Shown: positions 22,868 through 31,104 of the stretch, piece after piece
Layout: each line of letters begins with the position of its first letter
Numbering within the stretch: the first letter of the stretch is position 1
NCBI GenBank assembly: GCA_035512775.1
Contig: DATKDI010000024.1
Location: forward strand, 36,961-100,960
From: JAJNBA01 sp035512775
GTDB taxonomy: Bacteria; Actinomycetota; UBA4738; HRBIN12
Reading direction: 5' to 3'
DNA length: 64,000 nucleotides
Notes under the pieces: generated by a model
Seen by the model: the letters and a program-made list of their open reading frames with translations, nothing else
The model's database searches: none
Told to the model about the DNA's origin: nothing
Made by a program: the position numbers and the translations under genes

Positions 22868-24406
22868 ATGCTCCTGGAGGAGGTCGCGGCGGCGTCGGCA
22901 GACGTCGCCGCGACCTCGTCCCGACTGAAGAAGGTTGAGCGACTCTCGTCGGTGCTGTCGGGACTTCGTCCCGACGAGGTCCCCATCGCGGTGGCCTACC
23001 TGTCCGGCGCGCTCCCGCACGGTTCGATCGGGGTGGGGTGGGCGTCGCTCCGAAACGTGCCCTCGCCGGCGACGGATGCGACGCTCGAACTCGTCGAGGT
23101 CGATGAGACCCTCGACCGGATCGGCGGCCTCGGTGGCACCGGGTCGCAGGCGGCTCGCCGAGAAGCGCTCCACGATCTGTTCGGGAGGGCCACCGAGCGG
23201 GAACACGACTTCCTGCGCAGCCTCCTGATGGGTGACATCCGCCAGGGTGCCCTCGAAGGCGTGATGGTCGACGCCGTCGCACGAGCCGCGGAGGTGCCCA
23301 CTCCCGAGGTCCGCCGGGCGGCGATGCTGGCCGGCGACCTGGGCGCCGTCGCCGCCGCGGCGATCGAAGGAGGCAGCGCCGCTCTCACCCGATTCCGACT
23401 CTCGCTCCTGACCCCACTGAAGCCGATGCTCGCCCAGTCCGCCGAAGACATCCGCGCCGCATCCGAACGGATCCGGCCTGGCGCCGTCGAATGGAAGCTC
23501 GACGGCGCCCGGATCCAGATCCACCGGCTCGGGGACGAGGTCCGCGTGTTCACGCGGAACCTCGCCGATGTGACCGGTCGGGTGCCGGAGATCGTGGGGA
23601 CGATCCGGCGGCTCCCGTTGGAAGCGGCCGTCTTCGACGCCGAGGCGATCGCCCTTCGGCCCGACGGACGTCCGCATCCCTTCGGCCTGACGATGAGCCG
23701 GTTCGGGAGCCGCAGCCGACGTGACCTCGAGGAGCTCCGCGCGGACTACCCACTCTCCGCGTTCGTCTTCGACGTCCTGCATCTCGACGGGCAGGACCTG
23801 ATCGACCAGCCCGCCGCCGAGCGGTTCGCCGCGCTCGAGGAACGGCTTCCCGATGAGTTGCGCGTGACGAGGATCGTGACCGGCGATGCCGACGAGGCCG
23901 AACGCTTCCTCGACGACGCGCTGGCACGCGGTCACGAGGGTGTGATGGTGAAGGCGCTCGACGCGCCGTACGAGGCAGGGAGGCGCGGGGCAAGCTGGAT
24001 CAAGGTGAAGCGTGCGAACACACTCGACCTCGTGATCCTCGCGGCCGAGTGGGGGCACGGTCGCCGGCAGGGATGGCTCAGCAACCTGCACCTCGGCGCG
24101 CGCGACCCGGCGACCGGCGGGTTCGTCATGCTCGGCAAGACCTTCAAGGGCATGACCGACGAGATGCTCACCTGGCAGACGGAACGCTTGCAGCAGATCG
24201 AGACGAGCCGCGAGGGCATCACCGTGCATGTGCGCCCGGAGCTCGTCGTCGAGGTCGCGTTCGACGGTCTCCAAACGAGCACGCGCTATCCCGGAGGGGT
24301 GGCCCTTCGCTTCGCGCGCGTGAAGGGCTATCGGCCCGACAAGGGTGTCGAAGAGGCCGACACCATCGAAACCGTCCGAGAGATCCACGCTCGATCGGTG
24401 AGTTGA
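22868..24406 (+). CDS. ligB: ATP-dependent DNA ligase (LigB type)
   Basis: 512 residues. The N-terminal DNA-binding region includes FLRSLLMGDIRQGALEGVMV. The adenylation motif is VEWKLDGARIQIHRLGDEVR, with the nucleophilic Lys of KxDG near residue 211. FDVLHLDGQDLI, GHEGVMVKALDAPYEAGRRG and WIKVKR are motifs III-V. Length and order match mycobacterial LigB, a non-essential ligase of the archaeal/eukaryotic type. It is followed by a Nudix gene two bases later, suggesting a repair-related operon. Confidence 0.92.
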   Translation: MLLEEVAAASADVAATSSRLKKVERLSSVLSGLRPDEVPIAVAYLSGALPHGSIGVGWASLRNVPSPATDATLELVEVDETLDRIGGLGGTGSQAARREALHDLFGRATEREHDFLRSLLMGDIRQGALEGVMVDAVARAAEVPTPEVRRAAMLAGDLGAVAAAAIEGGSAALTRFRLSLLTPLKPMLAQSAEDIRAASERIRPGAVEWKLDGARIQIHRLGDEVRVFTRNLADVTGRVPEIVGTIRRLPLEAAVFDAEAIALRPDGRPHPFGLTMSRFGSRSRRDLEELRADYPLSAFVFDVLHLDGQDLIDQPAAERFAALEERLPDELRVTRIVTGDADEAERFLDDALARGHEGVMVKALDAPYEAGRRGASWIKVKRANTLDLVILAAEWGHGRRQGWLSNLHLGARDPATGGFVMLGKTFKGMTDEMLTWQTERLQQIETSREGITVHVRPELVVEVAFDGLQTSTRYPGGVALRFARVKGYRPDKGVEEADTIETVREIHARSVS

Positions 24407-24408
24407 CG

Positions 24409-24888
24409 ATGCCGAAGCTGAGCGCCGGTCTCCTGGTGTGTCGGTTGGTCGACGGCGAACCGGAGGTGCTGCTGGTGCATCCCGGGGGTCCCTACTGGAC
24501 CAGGAAAGACGACGGCGCCTGGTCCATCCCCAAAGGGGAGCACGGGTCCGGCGAGGATCCGCTCGAGGTGGCGTCCCGGGAATTCCGCGAGGAGCTGGGG
24601 ACCGATCCGCCCGATCTCGGATCGCCCATGTTCCTCGGCGAGCTGCGTCAGCCGAGCGGGAAGATCGTGAGCGCCTGGGCGGTGCAGGGAGATGTGGACG
24701 TCAGCGACGTGCACAGCAACACGTTCACGATGGAATGGCCGCCCGGCTCGGGCCGGACGGGCGAGTTCCCGGAGGTGGACCGAGCAGGATGGTTCGACCT
24801 GGAGACCGCTCGGATGAAGCTCCTCCGGGGTCAGCTCGGGTTCATCGATCGACTCTCGGAGCTGTTGGACGACGGCTCGGCGGAGTGA
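24409..24888 (+). CDS. Nudix hydrolase
   Basis: 159 residues. The Nudix box is GEHGSGEDPLEVASREFREE then LGTD (GX5EX7REUXEEXGU) near residues 43-65. The N-terminal SAGLLVCRLVDGEPEVLLVH and PYWTRKDDGAWSIPKGEHG match the subgroup often called the NTP-pyrophosphohydrolase or DNA-ligase-associated type. It may sanitise damaged nucleotides. It starts two bases after ligB. Confidence 0.9.
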   Translation: MPKLSAGLLVCRLVDGEPEVLLVHPGGPYWTRKDDGAWSIPKGEHGSGEDPLEVASREFREELGTDPPDLGSPMFLGELRQPSGKIVSAWAVQGDVDVSDVHSNTFTMEWPPGSGRTGEFPEVDRAGWFDLETARMKLLRGQLGFIDRLSELLDDGSAE

Positions 24889-24897
24889 ACCGGAACG

Positions 24898-25283
24898 CTA
24901 GACGGTCTCCCAGAGACCCATCACGTTGCCTTCTGAGTCCTTGAAGTAGGCGTACGCGCCATGCCGGGCATCTCCGTCCGCGCGTGGACGGTGCTGCCGC
25001 CGGCGGCCTCGATCTTCTTCAGCGCGTCGTCGATCCCATCGACCTCGATCGTGATCACGGGTGAAGGCGTATCCGCAGCGCGCTTCATCAGTCCACCGTT
25101 GATCGCGCCGGGCTCCGTCGGCGCCTGCGTCTTGTCGTCGACCGGCGTCGTCAGCGCGAGGGTGTAGAGACCCATGGCCTCCCCCTGCATGTCCTGCAGC
25201 TGCCATCCGAAGATCGAGCCGTAGAACTCCTTGGCCCTCGGGATGTCGTCCGTCGGGATCTCGAAGTGCACGACCTTGCCCAT
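24898..25283 (-). pseudogene. VOC family protein with a C-terminal frameshift
   Basis: From ATG 25283 the frame reads GKVVHFEIPTDDIPRAKEFY then ITIEVDGIDDALKKIEAAGG, a full VOC N-terminal part. After EMPGM the frame fails, while the next frame continues GAYAYFKDSEGNVMGLWETV to a stop at 24898. Restoring one G near 24963 (GG to GGG) repairs the gene. An indel in a G run is a common sequencing error, so the gene may be intact in reality. Confidence 0.75.
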
Positions 25284-25367
25284 ATCCGACTCCTCTCTTG
25301 GAGCTCTTGGAGCTGGTCCCCGACGATGTCTCACCCTAGTCAGGGAAACCGACGCCCGTCGAGGTGG

Positions 25368-25913
25368 TCAGCTGAGCGCGGCGATCCCCGATGACCAGGC
25401 CGCGTGGAGATCCGCATCCGGAGGGAACCGGCCGTCGAGCTCCAGGATCGTCATCCCGTGAGCGAACGCCCAGAGGGCACGAGCGCGGTCCGGGTCGCCA
25501 CCGGCGGCCATGACCACCGGCTCCGCGGTCCATGCTTCGAGGCCCTGTGGCAACCGCTCGCGCGGAAGCGGCCCGCCCGTCACCAGGCGGTAGAGGTGCG
25601 GGTGCGCGAGCGCCCACCGCCGATAGACGCGCGCCAGCTCTGTGAGCGCCTTGTGGCGCGAGCCGCCATTCCGCAGCGAGCCGACCGCGTCGTGCAGCTG
25701 CTGCCCGAGCTCGCGGAAGGCATCGGCCATCAGGAGCACCTCGAGCTCTTCCTTCGAGTCCACGTGCTTGTAGAGGGAGGGCGCGCGGATCCCCATCCGC
25801 GCGGCGACGCGCCGCATCGTGAGTCCATCGGGTCCTTCGCGTTCGAGGAGCACCCGCGCGGCCGCGACGACGTCGCGGACGCGCGGGGATCGGAGTTCGG
25901 GCGCCTCGATCAC
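25368..25913 (-). CDS. TetR family repressor
   Basis: 181 residues. The HTH is LTMRRVAARMGIRAPSLYKH, preceded by VRDVVAAARVLLEREGPDG and followed by VDSKEELEVLLMADAFRELG. The C-terminal part (HPHLYRLVTGGPLPRERLPQ) is the TetR_C WHG-like domain. The GTG at 25913 overlaps the SRPBCC stop (GTGA), so it is the second gene of an SRPBCC-tetR operon and probably represses it from the palindrome at 26382. Confidence 0.88.
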   Translation of the reverse strand: MIEAPELRSPRVRDVVAAARVLLEREGPDGLTMRRVAARMGIRAPSLYKHVDSKEELEVLLMADAFRELGQQLHDAVGSLRNGGSRHKALTELARVYRRWALAHPHLYRLVTGGPLPRERLPQGLEAWTAEPVVMAAGGDPDRARALWAFAHGMTILELDGRFPPDADLHAAWSSGIAALS

Positions 25914-26365
25914 GAGGCGGCCGGCTTGCGAACCTCGGCGACCCGGCGAGCGAGCGCCTCGTTCATCGCGCGGAATCCCTTCGCCGTCCCGCCGTCGCGG
26001 AGCTTCTTCCAGAGCAACGGCACCAGGACGCCGCCGAATCGTTCGGTCTGGGCGAACCGCACACGGCCCGGCCCCGCCTCTTCGATCCGGAAGCGATGCT
26101 CTCCATCGAAGATCCACGGGATCATCAGGTGCCCGATCCATCGAAGCTCGCGACCGGGCTCGACGGCCAGCACCGTCGGATGCATCGTGATCCCTCGTTC
26201 GTCCATCGGTTGGAGCCGGACGTCGAGCTTCGCGCCGACGCGGAGCTCGCCCTCGACCTTCTCGATGAACGGATTCCACTCCGGATATGCCTGCAGGTCC
26301 GTGAGGACCGTCCACGTCGCCTCGGGCGTCCCGTCGAACTCGATCTCCGTGCTGAGCTCTCTCAT
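25910..26365 (-). CDS. SRPBCC family protein (polyketide cyclase/START-like)
   Basis: 151 residues. EIEFDGTPEATWTVLTDLQA then YPEWNPFIEKVEGELRVGAK and the C-terminal helix FRAMNEALARRVAEV define the hydrophobic-ligand-binding fold. The ligand is unknown. It is co-transcribed with the downstream TetR gene and divergent from an amidohydrolase, with a palindromic operator between. Confidence 0.87.
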   Translation of the reverse strand: MRELSTEIEFDGTPEATWTVLTDLQAYPEWNPFIEKVEGELRVGAKLDVRLQPMDERGITMHPTVLAVEPGRELRWIGHLMIPWIFDGEHRFRIEEAGPGRVRFAQTERFGGVLVPLLWKKLRDGGTAKGFRAMNEALARRVAEVRKPAAS

Positions 26366-26381
26366 CTCGTCCTCCTCCGTC

Positions 26382-26416
26382 GGCTAACGGCGTTAGCCTA
26401 GGCGAACGGTGTTAGC
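26382..26416. promoter_or_regulatory. Probable TetR operator between SRPBCC-tetR and the amidohydrolase
   Basis: A perfect 17-bp palindrome GGCTAACGGCGTTAGCC (26382-26398) is followed at once by a second imperfect one, GCGAACGGTGTTAGC (26402-26416). Two operators in the divergent gap would let the regulator control both sides. Confidence 0.7.
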
Positions 26417-26465
26417 TTGTCGATCGGTACTTCGCGAACCCAACGGGCCGCCATGGCAGGCTGTC

Positions 26466-27533
26466 GTGGTGACCACCTGGCACGTTCGAGCGGTACGACT
26501 CCCGGACGGTCAGACCGTCGAAGACTCTTGGCTCACCGTCGGCGGATGGAGCGACCAGCCCGGTCCGGGGGCCGAGGAACTGCCTGGGCGATTCGCGCTG
26601 CCAGGCTTCGTGGATGCCCATAGCCACGTGAGCTTCGGAGACGGCGGCGACGGACCCGTGCCATCGGATCGCGACGGAGCGGAGGCGAACCTCGAGCGAT
26701 ACGCGCGCGCCGGCGTCGCGGTGATCCGCGACGCCGGCGGCGATCCGAACGTCGTCCTGCGGCTGCCGCACGCGGCCGGCCGCCCCCACGTGGTCGCGGC
26801 AGGCCGCCATCTCGCTCCCACCGGGTACTACTTCGAGGCGGTCCACGACCCCGTCGAAGCCTCCGACCTCGTCGAGGTCGCGCTGCGCGAGCTCGACGCC
26901 GGCGCTCGATGGGTCAAGCTTGTCGCGGACTTCACGTCCCCCGCTGCGCGCGCGGCATCGGGGTCGGCCGTGTCCGAGCCGACCTACGAGAACGGTGTCG
27001 TGCGGGACTTGATCACTGCGACGCACGACGCGGGGGGCCGCGTCGCCGCGCACGTGACGACGGAGCTCGTCGCCGATCTCGTGGCGCTGGGCATCGATTC
27101 CGTCGAACACGGGACCGCTCTGAACGAGGACACGGTGACCGAGATGGCTCGACGTGGCACGGCGTGGACGCCCACACTGTGCGCCACGCTGTCGATCGCG
27201 GACGATGCGCCCGAGGAACGCAGGCGGCGCGTGGCCGATCGCCGTGATCGCTTCCGCGAGCTGCTCCCGATGGCCGTCCGCCTGGGTGTGCCGGTGCTCA
27301 CCGGAAGCGACGTGGTCGGCTCGATCCCACGCGAGATCGCACTCCTCGTCGAGTGCGGTCTCGATCCCGTCGACGCGCTCCGCGCCTCGACCGACACGGC
27401 CACGCGGTTCCTCGGCGCCGACGCCGCCGACGTACCGCCTTCGGTCGTGACCTTCGATGAGGATCCGCGTGAGGATCCGGGCGCGCTCACGTGGCCGGCA
27501 GCGATCGTGATCGGCGGCGTCCGCGTCGGCTGA
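26466..27533 (+). CDS. Amidohydrolase family protein
   Basis: 355 residues. PGRFALPGFVDAHSHVSFGD carries the metal-binding HxH (DAHSHV, about residue 52). GARWVKLVADFTSP gives the probable carboxylated Lys, and RVAAHVTTELVADL and GIDSVEHGTALNE give further His ligands. VPVLTGSDVVGSIPREIALL has the final Asp. This resembles imidazolonepropionase/prolidase-like members; the substrate is unknown. GTG start at 26466 or 26469. It probably shares the upstream operator with the TetR operon. Confidence 0.85.
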   Translation: MVTTWHVRAVRLPDGQTVEDSWLTVGGWSDQPGPGAEELPGRFALPGFVDAHSHVSFGDGGDGPVPSDRDGAEANLERYARAGVAVIRDAGGDPNVVLRLPHAAGRPHVVAAGRHLAPTGYYFEAVHDPVEASDLVEVALRELDAGARWVKLVADFTSPAARAASGSAVSEPTYENGVVRDLITATHDAGGRVAAHVTTELVADLVALGIDSVEHGTALNEDTVTEMARRGTAWTPTLCATLSIADDAPEERRRRVADRRDRFRELLPMAVRLGVPVLTGSDVVGSIPREIALLVECGLDPVDALRASTDTATRFLGADAADVPPSVVTFDEDPREDPGALTWPAAIVIGGVRVG

Positions 27534-27542
27534 CGCGATCAC

Positions 27543-28322
27543 CTACGTCGGCTCGGCTGGCTCGCGGCTCTCGAACGTGAGCGAGTAGACCTCCTGGCCC
27601 TTCGGGTACTCCTTGGTCGGACGGCTCTCCCGGGTGGCGGTCATGCCCAGCGCTTCATAGATCCCGTCCTGCTCGTCGTGGAGATGTTCGCCCAGATAGA
27701 CGTTCGCGAAGATCTCTTGCGGCCGCGTCGCCGCGTTCACCATCCGCACGGCGCCCACGACGGGCGGTCCCACCACCGTGAGCTCCCCAGCGATCTCCAC
27801 GAGGAACCCGGGGCCGGCATCGAGGCCGATCGAAAGACCGACGCCGTCGGAGAGGTTCCGCGAATTCCGGCGGAAGTCCTCGAGTACGCGTCGATGGAAG
27901 AGCTCGATCAGCTCGTGCGCGGTGTGCGCGAGGTTGCCCGCCGCCTCCACGAATCGCCGCTGGTACTCCTCCTTCGGCGTCGAGGGCGCGATCCAGTACG
28001 CGAGGAACCCGTCGCCGGTGAACTTGTCGAACCAACCGCCCGGCGTCCCGATCCCGCTCCGAACGGCGGAGACGAACTTGTCCATGATCTTCGCGAACTG
28101 CTCGAACCGAACGGCTTCCTTCATCAGCAACGTGGACTCGCGGATGTCCGCGGCCATCACGAACACCTGCAGCGGCGTCGTGTCGATGATCGCGTCCAGC
28201 AGTTCATCCCGCTGGAAGCGTTCCTCCCAGTCCGGCGGCGCATGGGACTCGAGGAGACCGGCGATCCGCGCTCGTTCCTCGTCGCGGTTCGGTTCCGGCT
28301 CGGTCGCCTCTTCGTCGGCCAT
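27543..28322 (-). CDS. Class III nucleotide cyclase-domain protein
   Basis: 259 residues. VFVMAADIRESTLLMKEAVR gives the first metal Asp, WFDKFTGDGFLAYWIAPST the Lys and second Asp (KFTGDG), and VGLSIGLDAGPGFLVEIAGE the later strand. The dimer-interface pattern is V(R)MVNAATRP near residue 205. The helical N-terminus (RIAGLLESHAPPDWEERFQR) has no recognised sensor. Substrate specificity is not clear; it probably makes cAMP, or has lost activity. Confidence 0.8.
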   Translation of the reverse strand: MADEEATEPEPNRDEERARIAGLLESHAPPDWEERFQRDELLDAIIDTTPLQVFVMAADIRESTLLMKEAVRFEQFAKIMDKFVSAVRSGIGTPGGWFDKFTGDGFLAYWIAPSTPKEEYQRRFVEAAGNLAHTAHELIELFHRRVLEDFRRNSRNLSDGVGLSIGLDAGPGFLVEIAGELTVVGPPVVGAVRMVNAATRPQEIFANVYLGEHLHDEQDGIYEALGMTATRESRPTKEYPKGQEVYSLTFESREPAEPT

Positions 28323-28352
28323 GCCGAAGGAGCCTAGCCGTGAGCTCCCGGA

Positions 28353-28803
28353 TCAGCGAGGGCGGCCCTCCCGCAACGCGGCGACCGACTTCGCGATGCG
28401 CCGCTGACGGGTCTCGTCGGTCTTGGCGCCCTCGATCGAGGACACGTGCCATCCCTTGTTGCTGTTGGACAACGCGTCGAACGTCTTCTTCGCCTTCGCG
28501 TCCTTCTTGAGCGCCGCGGCGAAGTCCCTCGGCAGGGTGACCACGCGCGGCGCCGTGTCGAGCTCGAGGTCGACGTCGATCACGTCGCCGGCCGGCGACC
28601 TTGGCGCTCACACGGTTCTCGGCACTCACGCCAACCATGAACCGCCCATCCATCGAGGCGATCGTGTTCCGATACGTGAAACCGTTGATCGTGACGCGGA
28701 CTGGGGAGCGCTTCCCGGCGCCGAGTCCCTCCACGACGGTGGATGGGACCTCGAAGCCGGTCGCGGTCTTGCCGGCTTGCTCAAGCGTGGTGCGGAACCT
28801 CAC
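28353..28803 (-). pseudogene. DUF1905/YdeI-type protein, frameshifted
   Basis: The first part, from GTG 28803, reads RFRTTLEQAGKTATGFEVPS ... FTYRNTIASMDGRFMVGVSA, a DUF1905 beta domain. The second part, in another frame, reads VIDVDLELDTAPRVVTLPRD ... FDALSNSNKGWHVSSIEGAK, the YdeI/OmdA helical domain. One extra base in GTCGCCGGCCGGCGAC (near 28590) separates them. The start overlaps the upstream hydrolase stop as GTGA. It may be a sequencing error in a GC run. Confidence 0.72.
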
Positions 28804-29585
28804 GCGAGCGCCCTCTCGAAGAACTCCTTCAGTGCCGGCGCCAGGTCGGTCGGGTCCACGTTGTGCCCCTGTCCGTCGAGGAACTTCACCTGACCGTCCG
28901 GAAGCGCATCCGCGAGCGCCTGCGCGGTCTCCCGCATGAACGGCATGTCGGCTCCACCCGCGATGACGATGGTAGGGATCTTCACGGCCGAGGCCTCGTC
29001 GGTCGGCAGCGAATAGTCGCCCATGATCCTCGCGTCGTACGCGAGCGTGTGGGCGAGCGCCTGCTGCGACGGCCACCACGGCTCGTTCCGCGCCTGCGCG
29101 GCGAACTCGGGCGGCATGCCCACGACCTTCGTCATGAAGTACTCCGCGGCGTCCCCTCGACGCCCCTCGGCGACCATCGTTTCGTACTGCTCCACCTGGT
29201 CCTTGGGCGGCCGGGCTTCCTCGTCCAGGATGTACGGCGGCTCCCAGAGCGCGAGCTTCGTGACCGGGAGCCCGGCCGCCGCCGCCTGAAGGGCTAGGGC
29301 CGCGCCCGAGGAGGTGCCGAAGAGGTTGGCCGAGCCACCGGCGGCCTCGAGCACCGCCTCGATGTTCTCGATCTCGCGCTCGATCGCGTACGGAGGTGTG
29401 TCGCCGCTGGGGCCGCGGCCGCGACGGTCGTAGTTGAGGACCGTGAAGTCGGACGCGAGCTCCTGTGCGAGCGGTGCGTTCGACATGCGATCCACCGAGC
29501 CCCCGGTCACCAGGATGACCGGCGGTCCCTCGCCCATCCGATCGAACGCGATCGCGGTGCCATCTCTCGACGTGACGGTTTCCAT
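28800..29585 (-). CDS. Alpha/beta hydrolase
   Basis: 261 residues. The oxyanion region is GEGPPVILVTGGSVDRMSNA, the nucleophile elbow ANLFGTSSGAALALQAAAAG (GTSSG), the acid is in VIAGGADMPFMRETAQ, and the His is in LDGQGHNVDPTDLAP. The family includes esterases, haloperoxidase-like and dienelactone enzymes; the substrate is not inferable. The ATG at 29585 is preferred to 29636 because GGAGGGG lies upstream and the domain starts there. Confidence 0.88.
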   Translation of the reverse strand: METVTSRDGTAIAFDRMGEGPPVILVTGGSVDRMSNAPLAQELASDFTVLNYDRRGRGPSGDTPPYAIEREIENIEAVLEAAGGSANLFGTSSGAALALQAAAAGLPVTKLALWEPPYILDEEARPPKDQVEQYETMVAEGRRGDAAEYFMTKVVGMPPEFAAQARNEPWWPSQQALAHTLAYDARIMGDYSLPTDEASAVKIPTIVIAGGADMPFMRETAQALADALPDGQVKFLDGQGHNVDPTDLAPALKEFFERALA

Positions 29586-29611
29586 CTCGACATCCCCTCC
29601 TCGATCCGTGA

Positions 29612-30364
29612 CTACGAGAACAGCTTCGTGAGCCACGAGTCCCAGGCTTCCTCGGTCTCCTTCTGGTCCAGCCCCTCGTTGAAGATGTGGTGACCGACGC
29701 CGACGGGACCACCGAACACGCTGATGTGCATGAAGCGGTAGATCCCGTCGTCGGTGCGAACACCGAGGAAGTCCCGGGAGAGCCAGTCCACCTCACCCTC
29801 GAGCTGCGGCAGCCCTTCGGGCGTGAGCTTGACCCGGTCGCCGAGCTGGGGCGGACCCGCGAGCCCGAGTCCCCGATAGAACGTCGCCCACGCCTCGTCG
29901 CGATCCGGGACCACAGGGCCACCGAACACGTCCACCGATGTCGCTTTGCGGCCGCGGAAGTACGTGAGGTAGATGCGCAGCTTGTCGAAGTACATCGGGT
30001 CGCCCTCGGACAAGCCCTCGTACTCCTTCTCCCAGTTGTCACCGAGGAATCCGCTGTGGACCCAGCGAACGACGGTGCTGCCCTTGTCCCGCCCCTCGAC
30101 GAGGTACTCGAACGCGTGGAGCGCGCCGTCCTCACCCTCCGGCGAGCGACTCGCGAACCGTGTCGGCGGCTCCCACGCCGTCACCGTGGCCTCCTCCGCG
30201 GAGCCGCGGAGCATCATCCGGGTCGCGCCGCCCTCCCGAGGCTCGATCTCGTTCACGCCCATGAACCAGGCGTCGACCCCGGGTCCGGTGGCGATCGCGT
30301 CCCACACCTCCTCGGGAGTGGCGTCGACCTGGAACTCGTCGGTCACCTCGAACGGGTGCGGCAT
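29612..30364 (-). CDS. SRPBCC (AHSA1-like) domain protein
   Basis: 250 residues. VTDEFQVDATPEEVWDAIAT and YLVEGRDKGSTVVRWVHSGF then LGDNWEKEYEGLSEGDPMYF mark the AHSA1-type START-like fold in the first 150 residues. The remaining 90 form an additional beta-rich region. It starts one codon after the ArsR gene on the same strand, the familiar ArsR-SRPBCC operon. Confidence 0.85.
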   Translation of the reverse strand: MPHPFEVTDEFQVDATPEEVWDAIATGPGVDAWFMGVNEIEPREGGATRMMLRGSAEEATVTAWEPPTRFASRSPEGEDGALHAFEYLVEGRDKGSTVVRWVHSGFLGDNWEKEYEGLSEGDPMYFDKLRIYLTYFRGRKATSVDVFGGPVVPDRDEAWATFYRGLGLAGPPQLGDRVKLTPEGLPQLEGEVDWLSRDFLGVRTDDGIYRFMHISVFGGPVGVGHHIFNEGLDQKETEEAWDSWLTKLFS

Positions 30365-30365
30365 C

Positions 30366-30986
30366 TCAGGACTCCTCTCTCGTGTCGTGTCCGTCGGTCT
30401 CGAGATCTGTCTTCAGGGTCGGATGTACAGCGACGATCACACGGTGGTCGCGTCCGCCTTTGGCCGACTCGTCGTGGTACTTCCCGACGAGTCTGGTCAC
30501 CGCGCTCGCCAGCTCTTCGGCGAACGCGGCCCGATCGGCCGCCGAGGCGAACCGGATCTCGCCGTCCATCGCGAACGTCGCCAGCCGTTTCCGGGCTTTG
30601 GAGGCGCCGGCGACGAGCTCGCCCATCTCCCGGACGAGCCGCGAGGCGACCGCGATCAGCCAGCGAGCGGACAGCCGGTCCGGCGCGCGGGAGGGGTCGG
30701 GCTGCACGGCGGCGAGCGCCGCCGGAGAGATCACGTACGAGGCGGCTGTCGCGGCGAACAGCCGCTCGGTCATGTTGCCCTTGCGGCGCTCCTCGACGAG
30801 CTCGATCAGCCCGTGCTGCTCGAGCGACTTCAGGTGGTAGTTCACCTTCTGCCTCGCGAGTCCGACCCTTCCGGCCAGCATCGTCGCCGACGCGGGCTCG
30901 GTCAGCTCGGCGAGCAGCCGGCTCCGCAGCGGATCCAGCGACACCTCGGCCGCGGCAGGATCCTCGATCACCGCCACCTCCAACAT
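30366..30986 (-). CDS. ArsR-type winged-helix regulator
   Basis: 206 residues. DPLRSRLLAELTEPASATML then AGRVGLARQKVNYHLKSLEQ and HGLIELVEERRKGNMTERLF form the winged HTH. The C-terminal helical half is longer than in SmtB-type sensors and lacks a Cys-x-Cys metal site, so it is not a metal sensor. It lies directly before the SRPBCC gene, which it probably controls. The ATG at 30986 marks where homology starts. Confidence 0.85.
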   Translation of the reverse strand: MLEVAVIEDPAAAEVSLDPLRSRLLAELTEPASATMLAGRVGLARQKVNYHLKSLEQHGLIELVEERRKGNMTERLFAATAASYVISPAALAAVQPDPSRAPDRLSARWLIAVASRLVREMGELVAGASKARKRLATFAMDGEIRFASAADRAAFAEELASAVTRLVGKYHDESAKGGRDHRVIVAVHPTLKTDLETDGHDTREES

Positions 30987-31003
30987 GGCGCCAGTTTGCC
31001 ACC

Positions 31004-31019
31004 GACAACTTTTCTTGTC
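31004..31019 (-). promoter_or_regulatory. Possible operator of the ArsR-SRPBCC operon
   Basis: GACAACTTTTCTTGTC contains the inverted GACAA/TTGTC pair, 18 bases upstream of the ArsR start. The divergent FAD oxidoreductase may share it. Confidence 0.4.
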
Positions 31020-31104
31020 AAGATATGAGTCGTCAGCGAGAGGCTCGATCGATAGGCCCACCAGCCGCGCGAGATGTCAGGCAACCTATAGAAGGAGCGC
31101 TCCG

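Noticed and set aside
22709..24388. 559-residue open frame antisense to the DNA ligase
   Set aside because: Low-complexity basic/acidic composition; the ligase on the other strand has all its motifs.
28204..30135. 643-residue minus-strand open frame
   Set aside because: It runs out of frame through the SRPBCC, hydrolase and DUF1905 genes; only its last part (28.6-28.8 kb) is real coding, as the first half of the DUF1905 gene.
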